A stretch of DNA of 64,000 bases from Alphaproteobacteria bacterium (GCA_030431485.1 JAUIIR010000003.1:1-64000); one strand, 5' to 3'; positions 28,134 to 40,857 are shown, counted from the stretch's first letter. The notes: generated by a model not told the origin, from the sequence alone. Numbers and translations are program-made.

Positions 28134-28988
28134 ATGGGTCCTATGCGTTCCAGACGATTCATTCAGGCTGATGTTTTCACGTCCATTCCGACCAAAGGAA
28201 ATGGCTTGGCTGTGGTTGTCGATGCTGAAGACATCAGTGACGAGCAGATGTTGGCATTTGCGGCGTGGACCAATCTGGCCGAGACAACATTCGTTTTGCC
28301 TCCATCTGTACCAAACGCGGATTATCGCCTGCGGATCTTCACGCCGTCTCGGGAAATGTTGTTTGCCGGACATCCGACGCTCGGCAGCTGTGCGGCCTGG
28401 TTGCATTGCGGCGGCCAGCCCAAGTCGCCCGAAAAGGTATTCCAGGAATGCGCTATCGGTCTGGTCGAAATCGATATGACAGGCGACGTCCCGGCTTTTG
28501 TTGCTCCAAAAACCAAGATTTCCGCAATGGACGATTCCTCCAAATCTGATCTGTGTGACCAACTACAACTTGATCCCGAAAAAGTCGTCCGGTCGGCGGT
28601 TCTTGAGAATGGACCTGTCTGGAACGTATTGGAGCTTGAGTCAGCGGAAGATGTATTGACTGTCGATGCATCGCGTGTCAGCTGGCCAAAGTATGTTGGT
28701 GTAAGCCTCATCGGCGCCCATCATCCCGGCGGGGAATGTGACTACGAAGTGCGCAATATCTCACCGTCGAGCGGGATGGTAGAGGATCCCATTACCGGCT
28801 CGTTGAACGCTGCGTTGGCCAGGTGGATGTGGGAGGAAGGTCGATTGACCAAGAACCTTGTAGTCGCACAGGGCACAAAATTGGGCCGGGCCGGTCGAGT
28901 GTTTGTCGGTGCGCCATCCCTAGGGTCGGATCGTGTCACCGTCGGTGGTCACACACATGTGGTCATCGACGGTCAGGTTTTCCTCTGA
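28134..28988 (+). CDS. PhzF-family isomerase-like protein
   Basis: The 284-residue protein has the PhzF/DAP-epimerase-like tandem fold. The N-terminal FIQADVFTSIPTKGNGLAVVV contains the family's F-x-G-N-x2-AVV element, with NLAETTFVLPP carrying the catalytic glutamate and GHPTLGSCAAWL following. The C-terminal DPITGSLNAALARWMW matches the second conserved block. It follows the methyltransferase gene by 6 bases and is probably co-transcribed. The reaction is unknown for most of this family. Confidence 0.85.
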   Translation: MGPMRSRRFIQADVFTSIPTKGNGLAVVVDAEDISDEQMLAFAAWTNLAETTFVLPPSVPNADYRLRIFTPSREMLFAGHPTLGSCAAWLHCGGQPKSPEKVFQECAIGLVEIDMTGDVPAFVAPKTKISAMDDSSKSDLCDQLQLDPEKVVRSAVLENGPVWNVLELESAEDVLTVDASRVSWPKYVGVSLIGAHHPGGECDYEVRNISPSSGMVEDPITGSLNAALARWMWEEGRLTKNLVVAQGTKLGRAGRVFVGAPSLGSDRVTVGGHTHVVIDGQVFL

Positions 28989-29317
28989 CGCAGCCGTGGG
29001 GCTAGCTCAGATAAGAGATTGCTTAAAATTTGGGCAAGGCGAGTTTTGCGGCGTTGCAGCGTCGAGGAATCGCCGCAGGCCTGAAAATATGACAGAAAAA
29101 ATCACCCTTTAGCGCGCGCAATACGTCGCACTTTGTTTAACTCCATAAAAATAAGGCGTTTTAGACATCACAGGAAAACACCATACCGTGTTGCGGGCTG
29201 AGGACGCCTCTGCTACATCCGCGCTGATTTCTATGCCATACGGCATTTGCCAAACTGAAAACGCCTCTGACCACCGGTACTTCGGGGGATCGGAGGCAGA
29301 ATAGCGGAAGGGTGGAC
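28989..29317. other. Intergenic leader/promoter region of the atp operon
   Basis: A gap of about 330 bases before atpH. It contains small stems, such as ATGCC-ATAC-GGCAT at 29233-29246 and GCCTC/GAGGC at 29263-29297, and a nonamer ACGCCTCTG repeated at 29204 and 29261. I found no convincing -35/-10 pair and no gene. GGGGCTAGCTCAG near 28996 looks like the start of a tRNA but nothing tRNA-like follows. Confidence 0.5.
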
Positions 29318-29878
29318 GTGTCTGAATCAGCATCCATTTCCTCGGGCATCGCGGATCGCTATGCCATGGCGGTCTTCGACCTTGCCAAAGAGGGTAAAGA
29401 GCTCGACAAGCTCGAAGCCAACCTCGATGATCTGTCGGCCTCGCTTGCCAGCAGCCCCGAGCTTACCGATCTGATCCATTCGCCGGTGTATTCCCGCGAC
29501 GCGCAAGCCAAGGCAATTTCGGCGGTCTCTGCCAAAATGGGCTTGTCTCAGACCATGCAAAATGTGCTGGCTCTGATGGCATCAAAGCGCCGTCTTTTTG
29601 TGGTCCCGCAGATGATCAACCGTCTGCGTGATCTGATTGCGGAAGAAAAGGGCGAGGTCACTGCTGATGTAGTGTCGGCTGTCAAGTTGAGCTCAGCGCA
29701 ATCCAAAGAACTTGCCAAAACGCTCAAGGCCAAAGTTGGCAAAGATGTTAAGATTAATGCGACCGTTGATGAATCCCTCATCGGCGGTCTTGTCGTTAAA
29801 GTGGGCTCGAAGATGATCGACACGTCGATCCGCTCCAAGCTCAACTCCCTGCAAAATGCTATGAAAGAGGTCGGATAA
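29318..29878 (+). CDS. atpH: F1Fo ATP synthase subunit delta
   Basis: I prefer the GTG at 29318 ([20 protein letters not shown], 186 residues) because GGAAGGG is 5-6 bases upstream; a GTG at 29312 would leave almost no spacing. OSCP/delta features are the N-terminal six-helix domain and the C-terminal [20 protein letters not shown]. Delta links the peripheral stalk to the alpha3beta3 crown at the inner membrane. It is the first gene of atpHAGDC; the Fo genes lie elsewhere, as is normal for alphaproteobacteria. It ends 1 base before atpA. Confidence 0.95.
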   Translation: MSESASISSGIADRYAMAVFDLAKEGKELDKLEANLDDLSASLASSPELTDLIHSPVYSRDAQAKAISAVSAKMGLSQTMQNVLALMASKRRLFVVPQMINRLRDLIAEEKGEVTADVVSAVKLSSAQSKELAKTLKAKVGKDVKINATVDESLIGGLVVKVGSKMIDTSIRSKLNSLQNAMKEVG

Positions 29879-31417
29879 ATGGGTATCCAAGCAGCCGAGA
29901 TTTCTGCGATCCTAAAGGAGCAGATCAAGAACTTCGGGCAGGACGCCGAAGTCACCGAGGTGGGCCGCGTCCTGTCCGTTGGTGACGGTATCGCGCGCGT
30001 TTACGGCCTCGACAACATTCAGGCCGGTGAAATGGTCGAATTCCCGGGTGGAATTCGCGGCATGGCGCTGAACCTCGAAGCCGACAACGTCGGTATCGTT
30101 ATCTTCGGTTCGGACCGTGACATTAAAGAAGGCGACACCGTTAAGCGCACCAACGCCATCGTGGACGTTCCGGTGGGCGACGAGCTGTTGGGCCGCGTTG
30201 TTGACGGTCTGGGCAACCCGATCGACGGCAAAGGCCCGATCAAAACTAAGAACCGCTCCATTGCGGACGTGAAGGCTCCGGGCATCATCCCGCGTAAGTC
30301 GGTTCACGAGCCGATGGCGACTGGCCTCAAGGCCGTTGACTCGATGATCCCGATTGGCCGTGGCCAGCGTGAGCTCATCATCGGTGACCGTCAGACAGGT
30401 AAAACTGCCGTTGCTCTGGACGCGATCCTGAATCAGAAATCCTACAACGACGCTGCTGGCGATGATGAGAGCAAGAAGCTCTACTGCATCTACGTCGCCG
30501 TCGGCCAGAAGCGCTCCACCGTTGCGCAGCTGGTGAAGAAGCTCGAAGAGAGCGGCGCGATCGAGTACTCGATCGTCGTGGCTGCAACCGCGTCCGACCC
30601 GGCGCCGATGCAGTTCCTCGCACCCTACGCTGCGACTTCGATGGCTGAGCACTTCCGCGACAACGGTCGCCACGCTCTGATCATCTACGATGACCTGTCC
30701 AAGCAGGCCGTTGCTTATCGTCAGATGTCCCTGCTGCTGCGTCGTCCGCCGGGCCGCGAAGCGTATCCGGGTGACGTTTTCTACCTCCACTCGCGCCTGC
30801 TCGAGCGTTCGGCAAAGCTGAACGAAGACAATGGCTCGGGCTCGCTGACGGCTCTGCCGATCATCGAAACCCAGGGTGGTGACGTTTCGGCGTTTATTCC
30901 GACAAACGTGATCTCGATCACCGACGGTCAGATCTTTCTTGAAACGGAACTCTTCTACCAGGGTATCCGCCCGGCCGTGAACACCGGTCTGTCGGTTTCT
31001 CGTGTGGGTTCGTCGGCTCAGACCAAGGCGATGTCCTCGGTTGCAGGTCCGGTGAAACTGTCGCTCGCTCAGTACCGCGAAATGGCGGCCTTTGCCCAGT
31101 TCGGTTCCGACCTCGACGCATCGACTCAGCAGCTGCTGAACCGTGGTGCACGTCTGACCGAGCTCATGAAGCAGCCGCAGTACTCGCCGCTGACCAACGC
31201 GGAAATCGTCTGCGTCATCTTCGCCGGCACCAATGGCTACCTCGATAAGGTTGCTGTGTCCGATGTGGGCCGTTTCGAAGCTGGTATGCTCGCACACCTG
31301 CGCGGCAAGCATCAAGCGCTGCTCGACGACATCACCAACAACGACCGTAAGGTGAAAGACGAGCTGGCCGACAAGATCAAGGCCGCGCTGGACGAATACG
31401 CCGCCGACTTCTCGTAA
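29879..31417 (+). CDS. atpA: F1Fo ATP synthase subunit alpha
   Basis: The protein has 512 residues, the family length. Walker A is [13 protein letters not shown] (about 170-182), and the late [17 protein letters not shown] holds the arginine finger region and the ATPase alpha/beta signature. Alpha subunits bind non-catalytic nucleotide and alternate with beta. Codon use is strongly biased (few TTA, CTA or TCA), as expected for a highly expressed gene, and leaves a long antisense frame that is not a gene. Confidence 0.98.
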   Translation: MGIQAAEISAILKEQIKNFGQDAEVTEVGRVLSVGDGIARVYGLDNIQAGEMVEFPGGIRGMALNLEADNVGIVIFGSDRDIKEGDTVKRTNAIVDVPVGDELLGRVVDGLGNPIDGKGPIKTKNRSIADVKAPGIIPRKSVHEPMATGLKAVDSMIPIGRGQRELIIGDRQTGKTAVALDAILNQKSYNDAAGDDESKKLYCIYVAVGQKRSTVAQLVKKLEESGAIEYSIVVAATASDPAPMQFLAPYAATSMAEHFRDNGRHALIIYDDLSKQAVAYRQMSLLLRRPPGREAYPGDVFYLHSRLLERSAKLNEDNGSGSLTALPIIETQGGDVSAFIPTNVISITDGQIFLETELFYQGIRPAVNTGLSVSRVGSSAQTKAMSSVAGPVKLSLAQYREMAAFAQFGSDLDASTQQLLNRGARLTELMKQPQYSPLTNAEIVCVIFAGTNGYLDKVAVSDVGRFEAGMLAHLRGKHQALLDDITNNDRKVKDELADKIKAALDEYAADFS

Positions 31418-31429
31418 GGAGACGAGGCA

Positions 31430-33752
<2,323 letters not shown>

Positions 33753-33815
33753 GCCGGGCGTTTATCTGTCCTCGCGAACACTTTTGCGGGGACATCACCC
33801 TAAAGGAGATCACTC

Positions 33816-34250
33816 ATGGCAGAGACCATGCAATTCGATCTGGTCAGCCCGGAGCGCAGCCTGATGTCGGCGCAGGTCAAGTCTGTGCAGATCCCGGGTG
33901 CGGACGGTGACATGACGGCTATGCCCAACCATGCGCCTCTGATCACAACGCTGCGTCCCGGTATTCTGACTGTGGAAACCGAGAAGGGCACCGAAGAGTT
34001 CGTTGTGACCGGCGGGTTTGCCGAGCTGGGCGAAGGCTTGTCGGTTCTCGCTGAGCGTGCCCTGCCGAAAGGCGATGTTGACCAGGCAACATACGAGGCG
34101 ATGGTTGACGAGGCTCAGTCTACCTACAATCAGACCAAAGAGACATTCAAGAACGAGCCCGGTCCAGTCGACGATGCAGCTAAGCTGCTGTCCGACATGG
34201 TGGCCGTGGGTACACATATCGGTTTGTCTCCGAAACAGCCGTCACTTTAA
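33816..34250 (+). CDS. atpC: F1Fo ATP synthase subunit epsilon
   Basis: The 144-residue protein begins [18 protein letters not shown] with AAAGGAG upstream. The N-terminal beta-sandwich ([28 protein letters not shown]) is typical of epsilon; the C-terminal helices are present. It couples the stalk to the c-ring and can restrain hydrolysis. It is the last gene of the operon, with an intrinsic terminator 23 bases after the stop. Confidence 0.96.
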   Translation: MAETMQFDLVSPERSLMSAQVKSVQIPGADGDMTAMPNHAPLITTLRPGILTVETEKGTEEFVVTGGFAELGEGLSVLAERALPKGDVDQATYEAMVDEAQSTYNQTKETFKNEPGPVDDAAKLLSDMVAVGTHIGLSPKQPSL

Positions 34251-34272
34251 GTCAGACGCTTTTCGAACGAAT

Positions 34273-34300
34273 AGCCCCGCAGTGATGCGGGGCTTTTTTT
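34273..34300 (+). terminator. Intrinsic terminator of atpHAGDC
   Basis: AGCCCCGC-AGTGAT-GCGGGGCT forms a perfect 8-base stem, followed by a run of seven T. Confidence 0.92.
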
Positions 34301-34355
34301 GTTTTGGATGCTCCTAGCGCTACGATAAAATCCAATGAGTTCGAGAGACGGTGCC

Positions 34356-34706
34356 ATGCAAATCATCAAAAGTTCGCGTGTCGGGATTGCCCAAGGATCT
34401 GTCGATCTCTTTTCGGATTTCGAAGAGGGTGGGGATATGTGGACAGGTGAGGGCGCACGTATGCGGCGGCAGTGGATTGCCTTTGAAAAGCCCTACGCAG
34501 CCACGCCGATGGTCCACGTATCACTGACGCTTTGGGATATGGACAGCGCACACAACGTACGCGCCGATCTCACCGCGGAAAATGTATCAGAGACCGGTTT
34601 CGAAACGGTGTTCCGCACATGGCTTGATACCCGCGTTGCCCGGGTTCGGATCTCGTGGTTCGCAATCGGTGAGGTTCATCACGACGATGACTGGGATGTG
34701 TCGTGA
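34356..34706 (+). CDS. H-type lectin domain protein
   Basis: The 116-residue protein starting MQIIKSSRVGIAQGSVDLFS matches the H-type lectin fold: FEKPYAATPMVHVSLTLWDM, then DLTAENVSETGFETVFRTW and VARVRISWFAIG near the C-terminus. I prefer the ATG at 34356 over 34335, which has no ribosome site. There is no signal peptide, so the protein is probably cytoplasmic, although the fold in animals binds N-acetylgalactosamine outside cells. It stands alone between the atp terminator and prs (opposite strand). The ligand and role are unknown. Confidence 0.7.
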   Translation: MQIIKSSRVGIAQGSVDLFSDFEEGGDMWTGEGARMRRQWIAFEKPYAATPMVHVSLTLWDMDSAHNVRADLTAENVSETGFETVFRTWLDTRVARVRISWFAIGEVHHDDDWDVS

Positions 34707-34791
34707 ATGCGTAAAGCCTGCATCGGCGCGGACAATGCGCCGGAGAGATACTCCCAGCGCGCCGCGTCGCCAATTTTTCTGAGGGAAGTCC

Positions 34792-35802
34792 TTAGAGAAT
34801 ACCTTCGTAAATTGGACCAAGCGTTTCTGTCTCGAAAAGAGACGATACGGATGTGCCATTCCAGATATTAAGGATCGCTTGGGCGAACATCGGTGCTGTC
34901 GGCACGATGCGGATATTCGGGGCGTTCGACACCGCTTCGGTCGCTTGAATGGAGTCCGTGATCACCAGTGATTTCATGACCGACTTGGTGATCCGCTCGA
35001 CGGCTGGCCCCGAAAGAACCCCGTGTGTGATGTAGGAATGCACCTCGGTTGCACCGTGTTCCATCAGGACTTCAGCCGCTTTGCACAATGTGCCTGCCGT
35101 GTCACAGATGTCATCCACGATAATACATTTTTTTCCTGTAACTTCACCGATGACCGTCATCTCGGCAACCTCGCCGGGTTTTTCGCGGCGTTTGTCGACG
35201 ATAGAAAGCGGCGCGTTGATGCGTTTTGCCAATTCGCGAGCACGGGCCACACCGCCGACATCCGGAGAGACGATCATCACATCTTTGGTGTCGCCTTTGA
35301 ACTGCTCCAGAATGTCGAGCGCAAAGATCGGTGACGCGTAAAGGTTGTCAACCGGGATGTCGAAGAACCCTTGAATCTGGGCTGCGTGCAGGTCCATCGT
35401 CAACACGCGTTCAATTCCGGCTTCGACAATCATGTTTGCCACGAGTTTCGCGCTGATGGGCGTCCGGGCTTTAGACCGGCGATCCTGACGGGCATAGCCG
35501 AAATAAGGGATCACGGCAGTGATGCGCGCCGCTGAAGAGCGACGCAGTGCGTCGGACATGATGAGAAGTTCCATCAAGTTGTCGTTGGCCGGGTTTGACG
35601 TCGGCTGAATGATGAACATGTCCTCGCCACGGACGTTCTCGTACACCTCGACGAATATTTCCTGATCGTTGAACCGCTCGACCCGAGCATCCACGAGTCC
35701 AACACTCATGCCGCGATACATCGTCATGCGCCGCGCGATCGCCTTGGCCAATGGCATGTTCGCATTGCCGGAAATCAGTTTGGGTTCATCAATGCTTGGC
35801 AT
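34792..35802 (-). CDS. prs: Ribose-phosphate pyrophosphokinase
   Basis: The protein of 336 residues begins [20 protein letters not shown]. The PRPP-synthase signature is [17 protein letters not shown] with [20 protein letters not shown] as the ribose-5-phosphate loop, and [20 protein letters not shown] is the ATP-binding flexible loop. It makes PRPP from ribose 5-phosphate and ATP for nucleotides, His, Trp and NAD. It is monocistronic and divergent from the isomerase gene at 35908. Confidence 0.96.
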   Translation of the reverse strand: MPSIDEPKLISGNANMPLAKAIARRMTMYRGMSVGLVDARVERFNDQEIFVEVYENVRGEDMFIIQPTSNPANDNLMELLIMSDALRRSSAARITAVIPYFGYARQDRRSKARTPISAKLVANMIVEAGIERVLTMDLHAAQIQGFFDIPVDNLYASPIFALDILEQFKGDTKDVMIVSPDVGGVARARELAKRINAPLSIVDKRREKPGEVAEMTVIGEVTGKKCIIVDDICDTAGTLCKAAEVLMEHGATEVHSYITHGVLSGPAVERITKSVMKSLVITDSIQATEAVSNAPNIRIVPTAPMFAQAILNIWNGTSVSSLFETETLGPIYEGIL

Positions 35803-35907
35803 GGCGGCAGGCTCCGTAGGCAGTCGTGTATGACAGATTCGTGACGTTGCGCTCGCCTTAGCATGGGCCTACCGTCTCGCAAAGCAACAGACGCCCGGAG
35901 AGACCAT

Positions 35908-36507
35908 ATGGCCCACATTGATTACTTTTTTTCAACAACATCGCCATATGCCTACCTCGCGGGCACGAGGCTGGAAGACGTTGCAGCCAAGCATGGTGCG
36001 TCCATCACCTATAAGCCTGTTGATACCACAAGTCTTTTCGCGCGGACGGGTGGAACGCCGCCAAATGAACGCCATCCCAGCCGATTGGAAATGCGTTCTC
36101 AGGAACTGGCACGGCAATCGAAAAAGCGAGGCCTGCCGATAACGCTTCAACCTGCCTTTTGGCCTACAAACCGCGCTCCGGCGGCTTATGCTATAATCGC
36201 AGCGCAGAACGCTGGCGGTGGCGATCTTGGCAAGCTGACACACAGCATTCTCCGCGCTGTTTGGGCCGAAGACAAAGATATCGCGCAAGACGACGTGCTA
36301 AGGTCCTGCTTGGCCGCAGCAGGGTTCGACCCGTCGCTGGCAGATAGCGGCCTCTTGGCTGGGGCCGAAACTTACGCCACCAATTTGGAGGAAGCCGTGT
36401 CTCGCGGCGTTTTCGGTGTTCCGTTCTACATTACAGATAAAGACCAGAGGTTCTGGGGACAGGATCGCATCGAGGATCTGGAACTGCATCTAGCAGGTAA
36501 GCTCTGA
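35908..36507 (+). CDS. DsbA-family 2-hydroxychromene-2-carboxylate isomerase-like protein
   Basis: I use the ATG at 35908 (GGAGAG just upstream), giving 199 residues beginning MAHIDYFFSTTSPYAYLAGT. The S-P-Y-A-Y at the N-terminus replaces the CxxC of thioredoxins and is the glutathione-binding serine site of kappa-class GST/HCCA isomerases; FGVPFYIT is the cis-proline loop. The substrate is unknown and no naphthalene genes are nearby. Its stop overlaps the next gene's start (TGATG). Confidence 0.85.
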   Translation: MAHIDYFFSTTSPYAYLAGTRLEDVAAKHGASITYKPVDTTSLFARTGGTPPNERHPSRLEMRSQELARQSKKRGLPITLQPAFWPTNRAPAAYAIIAAQNAGGGDLGKLTHSILRAVWAEDKDIAQDDVLRSCLAAAGFDPSLADSGLLAGAETYATNLEEAVSRGVFGVPFYITDKDQRFWGQDRIEDLELHLAGKL

Positions 36508-37310
36508 TGCTCGACAACCTCAGAGGCGGCTTCCCGGTTTATACGCGCGGTTTTGGTCACGGTCCGCAAAAGGCTCTACTACTTCATTGCGCCCTGGCGC
36601 ATTCAAAAGTCTGGACACCGCTTGCAATGCGCTTGTCCGAAGAACTCACCATGATTGCCCCGGACATGCCGGGGCATGGCCGCAGTGCCGCCTGGGACCA
36701 GAGGTCCGACCTGCATGATCAGGTCACCGCAATTGCCCTGGATTGCTTGGCTGACGGCGGGCACGTCATCGGACACAGTTTCGGAGCGACGGTCGCACTC
36801 CGGTTGGCGATAGAGGCGCCTGACAAGGTGCAAAGCCTCACGCTGATCGAACCAGTGCTTTTCGCGGCCGCCCGGGAAAGCGATGTGTCCGTCTTTCAGA
36901 CTTATCTCGATGCATCGCAGGAGTTCGGCGCGGCTCTGGAACAGGGGGATTGGGCAAAGGGTGCCGCCGATTTTATCAGTATCTGGGGCGATGGCCGCAC
37001 ATGGGATGAACTGGGCGAGAAGGAAAGAACGCTGTTGTCTTCGCAAATGCCTTTCATTCGGGAAACCGAACCCTGTCTTGTCGCAGATGCCAATGGTCTG
37101 CTCTCGGAAGGCCGCCCCGAGGCTATTCAATGTCCCACACAATTGATCCGCGGTGCAGAGAGTGAGCCGGTGATTGCCGCAATCCATGCAACGCTGGCAA
37201 AAAAAATCCCAAACGCATTCGACGCAGTGGTGGCTGGGGCGGGTCATATGGTACCGATCACCCATCCAGAACAGGTTGCGGCCCTCGTTAAGCCTTTGAT
37301 CACCGGCTAA
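36507..37310 (+). CDS. Alpha/beta hydrolase
   Basis: The 267-residue protein has the oxyanion-hole LLLHCALAHSKVW at about 25-37, DMPGHGRSAA, the nucleophile elbow GHSFGA (about 92-97), the acid in the RGAESEPVI area and a late catalytic histidine in GAGHMVPITHPEQ. A serine hydrolase with unknown substrate; pimeloyl-ester or enol-lactone hydrolases share this pattern. Translation is probably coupled to the upstream isomerase. Confidence 0.85.
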   Translation: MLDNLRGGFPVYTRGFGHGPQKALLLHCALAHSKVWTPLAMRLSEELTMIAPDMPGHGRSAAWDQRSDLHDQVTAIALDCLADGGHVIGHSFGATVALRLAIEAPDKVQSLTLIEPVLFAAARESDVSVFQTYLDASQEFGAALEQGDWAKGAADFISIWGDGRTWDELGEKERTLLSSQMPFIRETEPCLVADANGLLSEGRPEAIQCPTQLIRGAESEPVIAAIHATLAKKIPNAFDAVVAGAGHMVPITHPEQVAALVKPLITG

Positions 37311-37380
37311 CCCCTTGCAAGACGGGAATTGGTACGCCATCTACGCCCTGACGTAACCGCATTGGCGACAGGAGACGCAG

Positions 37381-38304
37381 ATGATCGAACTTGGACAAGG
37401 CCCATCCGCGGCAGAGCTGATCAAGGACGTGTCCCAGGATGCGTTTATGGCCGAAGTGGTCGACGGCAGCATGGAAACGCCGGTCATCGTCGATTTCTGG
37501 GCGCCTTGGTGCGGACCTTGTAAAACGCTTGGTCCGATGCTTGAAGCAGAAGTCACCGCAGCCCGCGGTGCGGTCAAAATGGCTAAGGTCAATGTCGATG
37601 AGGCGCAGGGACTGGTGCAAGCTTTGGCGCAGCAAGGTCTGCCTATCCAGTCTATTCCAACCGTGGTTGCCTTTGTCAAAGGGCGGCCTGTGGACATGTT
37701 CCAAGGCGCGCAACCCGGCACTGAGATCAAAGCCTTTGTCGAGAGGGTCGTCAAAGCGGCTGGCGGGGACGCAAGCGGTGGCTTGGACGATGCTGTCGAG
37801 GCGGCAGAGGAAATGCTTGAGGCCGGAGCCGCTGTTGATGCGATGCAGACTTTTGCAGCTGTCCTCGAAGAAGACCCCCATCACGCCCGCGCCTATGCGG
37901 GAATGGTGAGATGTGCTTTGGCGGCCGACGATCTGGAGCAGGCAGAGGCAATCCTGAACGGGGCGCCTGCAGAGATTTCAGACAAGCCTGAGCTGGAAGC
38001 CGTTCACGCTCAATTGGAACTGGCAAAGCAGGCCAGCAATTCTGGTCCGGTCGCAGATTTACAAGCTGCGGTCGAAACCGATCCTGACAATCATCAAGCC
38101 CGGTTTGATTTGGCACAAGCCCTTTATTCGAAGGGTGAAGGCCAAGCGGCTGTCGATCATTTGCTCGAGCTCTTCCGCCGCGATCGCGAATGGAATGACG
38201 GGGCCGCGAAGGCACAGTTGATGACGATTTTCGAAGCGTTGAAACCAAATGATCCGGTGGCTCTGAATGGCCGTCGTCGTTTGAGCTCAATGATATTTGC
38301 CTGA
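37381..38304 (+). CDS. CnoX/YbbN-like thioredoxin with TPR domain
   Basis: The 307-residue protein starts behind ACAGGAGACGCAG. Residues 1-115 form a thioredoxin fold with an intact VDFWAPWCGPCK active site (about 35-46) and the SIPTVVAF cis-proline. The remainder is a helical TPR-like tail (EDPHHARAYAGMVRCALAAD, ETDPDNHQARFDLAQALYSK). In E. coli the relative CnoX works as a chaperedoxin for GroEL and lacks CGPC; here the redox pair is kept. The LON-domain and Trm112 genes follow. Confidence 0.87.
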   Translation: MIELGQGPSAAELIKDVSQDAFMAEVVDGSMETPVIVDFWAPWCGPCKTLGPMLEAEVTAARGAVKMAKVNVDEAQGLVQALAQQGLPIQSIPTVVAFVKGRPVDMFQGAQPGTEIKAFVERVVKAAGGDASGGLDDAVEAAEEMLEAGAAVDAMQTFAAVLEEDPHHARAYAGMVRCALAADDLEQAEAILNGAPAEISDKPELEAVHAQLELAKQASNSGPVADLQAAVETDPDNHQARFDLAQALYSKGEGQAAVDHLLELFRRDREWNDGAAKAQLMTIFEALKPNDPVALNGRRRLSSMIFA

Positions 38305-38331
38305 TCGCAACGCCAGCCTACCTCTTCGGCT

Positions 38332-38976
38332 ATGACACGAGTTAGCGAACTGCCGGGGATGATCCCTGTGTTTCCACTGCCTGGGGCGCTCTTGCTGCCC
38401 CGCGCACGTCTCCCATTGCATCTATTCGAGCCGCGCTACCTGCAAATGCTTGAAGACGCACTAAAAACGCCTGCGCGGTTGATCGGTATGGTGCAACCGA
38501 ACGTGCGTCCGAATGGCGATCAAGATGCGTTGCACCGTATCGGGTGTGCGGGGCGGGTGACTCAGTTTTCGGAAACTGAAGATGGCCGTTACATGATTAC
38601 CTTATCCGGGATTTCACGGTTCCGTCTTGGTAGTGAGGTGGAAGGGTTCACACCCTATCGCCGCTTTGATGTGGATTGGGACGGGTTCGACCGCGATCAG
38701 GGTGGGCCTGAGCATGACCAGAGTTTTGACCGCGACAGTTTCCTTGCGTTGCTGGATCGTTACTTTGCCGCGCGCGATTTGTCTGCGGACTGGGACACAT
38801 TGAAAGATGCGGACAACGAATTGTTGATCAACTCGCTCTCGATGCTTCTGGACTTTGAGCCTGAGGAAAAACAGGCGCTGCTTGAAGCGCCGTCGTTGTC
38901 GACGCGCCGGGAAACACTGGTTACTCTGATCGAATATGCCCTGCGAGGCGGCCAGTCAGAGGATATCCTGCAATGA
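38332..38976 (+). CDS. LON substrate-binding domain protein
   Basis: The 214-residue protein consists only of the N-terminal LON domain: [35 protein letters not shown] and [19 protein letters not shown], with no AAA or protease part. Stand-alone LON-domain proteins are common in Rhodobacterales but their function is unclear, perhaps a protein-quality adaptor. Its stop overlaps the trm112 start (ATGA), and no strong ribosome site precedes the start. Confidence 0.85.
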   Translation: MTRVSELPGMIPVFPLPGALLLPRARLPLHLFEPRYLQMLEDALKTPARLIGMVQPNVRPNGDQDALHRIGCAGRVTQFSETEDGRYMITLSGISRFRLGSEVEGFTPYRRFDVDWDGFDRDQGGPEHDQSFDRDSFLALLDRYFAARDLSADWDTLKDADNELLINSLSMLLDFEPEEKQALLEAPSLSTRRETLVTLIEYALRGGQSEDILQ

Positions 38977-39155
38977 CGGAAACACCCGGGTTCGACCGCA
39001 AGATGCTTGAGGCTCTGGTTTGCCCGCAAACCCAGGGCAGACTTGAATACGACGCGTCGAGGCAGGAATTGATCAGCCACACGGCACATCTTGCCTATCC
39101 GATCCGCGACGGTATCCCGATCATGCTGATCGACGAAGCCCGAGAGATCGACTGA
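38973..39155 (+). CDS. Trm112-family small protein
   Basis: The 60-residue protein reads [20 protein letters not shown] and [20 protein letters not shown], which is the UPF0434/Trm112 pattern. A full zinc site would have C-P-x-C; here the second cysteine is absent (CPQT), as in many bacterial members. In eukaryotes Trm112 activates methyltransferases; the bacterial role is not settled. It is coupled by ATGA overlap to the LON-domain gene. Confidence 0.87.
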   Translation: MTETPGFDRKMLEALVCPQTQGRLEYDASRQELISHTAHLAYPIRDGIPIMLIDEAREID

Positions 39156-39229
39156 GCCTGTCGGAGCCGAATTGACAGGCACTTAGCCCTGCGATACCTC
39201 GCCGGTCTTTCAACGTTGTGAGAGACACG

Positions 39230-40138
39230 ATGGGACGCAAACGCAAGGGCCGCGATATTTCCGGCTGGTTGGTGGTGGACAAGCCCGCAGGCCTGACATC
39301 GACCGCTGTGGTGAACAAGGTGCGCTGGGCGCTCGACGCAAAGAAGGCCGGGCACGCCGGCACGCTCGACCCGGATGCCACCGGTGTTCTGGCTGTGGCC
39401 CTTGGCGAAGCGACGAAAACCGTTCCCTACATCACCGATGCACTCAAAGCGTACGAGTTTACCGTACGGTTCGGGCAAGCCACTCGTACGGATGATGCAG
39501 AAGGCGACGTGATCGCAACGTCAGAAAAGCGCCCCACGGATGAGGACATCAAAGAGGCCCTGCATCAATTCGTCGGCGACATCATGCAAGTGCCTCCGCA
39601 ATTCTCGGCAGTCAAGATCGATGGTGAACGCGCCTATAAACGCGCCCGGGATGGAGAGGATATGGAGATCGCTGCGCGTCCTCTCTATGTTGACGAACTG
39701 ACCCTTCTGGAGCGCCCGGATCCTGATCATGCCGTTTTGATGTTGGTTTGTGGAAAAGGGGGCTATGTCCGCTCCATCGCGCGCGATTTGGGCGAAGCTC
39801 TGGGATGCCTCGGCCATGTTTTGAGCCTGCGCCGTATCTGGTCCGGTCCATTTGACGCCGAAGATGGCTTGAGTTTGGAACAAATCGATGAATTAGCCCG
39901 TACACCGGAATTGGATACATATCTCAGGCCTCTTGAAGAGGGTCTTGCTGATTTGCCGGAATTGTCCTGTACCCCCGAAGCGGCGGCAAAGCTGCGAAAC
40001 GGTAATCCTGCGATGGTGATCGCGTCTGGACTCGAATATGGCGATGAATGCTGGGTGTCTTCTGACGGCAACCCAATCGCCGTTGGTTTGTACAAATCCG
40101 GTGAAGTGCACCCGTCGCGCGTTTTCGTCACGGCATGA
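39230..40138 (+). CDS. truB: tRNA pseudouridine(55) synthase
   Basis: The ATG at 39230 gives 302 residues ([20 protein letters not shown]). The [13 protein letters not shown] block contains the catalytic aspartate (about residue 47), and [16 protein letters not shown] is the other conserved element. It makes pseudouridine 55 in the T-loop of tRNAs. The stop overlaps the DUF1643 start (ATGA); rpsO and pnp follow, the usual neighbourhood of this gene in proteobacteria. Confidence 0.96.
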   Translation: MGRKRKGRDISGWLVVDKPAGLTSTAVVNKVRWALDAKKAGHAGTLDPDATGVLAVALGEATKTVPYITDALKAYEFTVRFGQATRTDDAEGDVIATSEKRPTDEDIKEALHQFVGDIMQVPPQFSAVKIDGERAYKRARDGEDMEIAARPLYVDELTLLERPDPDHAVLMLVCGKGGYVRSIARDLGEALGCLGHVLSLRRIWSGPFDAEDGLSLEQIDELARTPELDTYLRPLEEGLADLPELSCTPEAAAKLRNGNPAMVIASGLEYGDECWVSSDGNPIAVGLYKSGEVHPSRVFVTA

Positions 40139-40692
40139 CAGACCTGCCGCCCTCGCTTTCTGCGGGTCTGGTTTACAGGTCACATTGCGCAAATGGAGCC
40201 ATGTCTCGCGTTTGGTACTCCCCCTGTGACCAGTACCGCTATGGTCTTTCACGGGTCTGGAATGAAAGCGCTCCTGCTATTTTGTTCATTATGCTCAACC
40301 CCTCGACCGCAGACGAGCTTCGGAATGATCCAACGGTGGCTCGGTGCGAAACGCGTGCGCGCTCCATGGGGTTCGGAGGTGTTTGCATCGCGAATTTGTT
40401 CGCATTTCGGGCAACGCGGCCGCAGGATCTCAAGCTCGCCGCCGAACCGATCGGAGCAGCGAACACGGCAGTTCTGGAACACTGGATTCGATTGTCTGGC
40501 ATGACGATTGCCGCTTGGGGCGTGCATGGCGGCCATCAGGATCGCGGCAGAGCGTTTGCCGAGGAAACGCCAGCCGAGTTGCATCATCTGGGCCTCACGA
40601 AAGACGGGCACCCGCGACATCCCCTTTACGTCGCCCTCGCTACCGAACCGAAGCCTTGGCCGTATCCGGAGCGGTATAACCGCGGCATATAA
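40135..40692 (+). CDS. DUF1643-family protein
   Basis: The 185-residue protein shows the DUF1643 hallmark [20 protein letters not shown] followed by [19 protein letters not shown] and the late [11 protein letters not shown]. The function is unknown; the domain also turns up near mobile-element and phage genes, but here it is a fixed housekeeping neighbour coupled to truB. No membrane or signal segment is seen. Confidence 0.86.
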   Translation: MTDLPPSLSAGLVYRSHCANGAMSRVWYSPCDQYRYGLSRVWNESAPAILFIMLNPSTADELRNDPTVARCETRARSMGFGGVCIANLFAFRATRPQDLKLAAEPIGAANTAVLEHWIRLSGMTIAAWGVHGGHQDRGRAFAEETPAELHHLGLTKDGHPRHPLYVALATEPKPWPYPERYNRGI

Positions 40693-40857
40693 ACGACTGT
40701 GTCATCGGTGCCGGAAGCCCTCTTTCAAAATGCTTTTCAACAGACAATTAATCGCCTATACGCCCCCATCCGCGTTACATGCGGAGATTCTCCACGGGCC
40801 TTGCTGGACGACATCCCGGCTTGCGCCATTCACACAAACCTTCGAAAGGAGACCCCG

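Noticed and set aside
28990-29070. tRNA-like start GGGGCTAGCTCAG after the PhzF gene
   Set aside because: No anticodon arm or T-loop follows within tRNA length.
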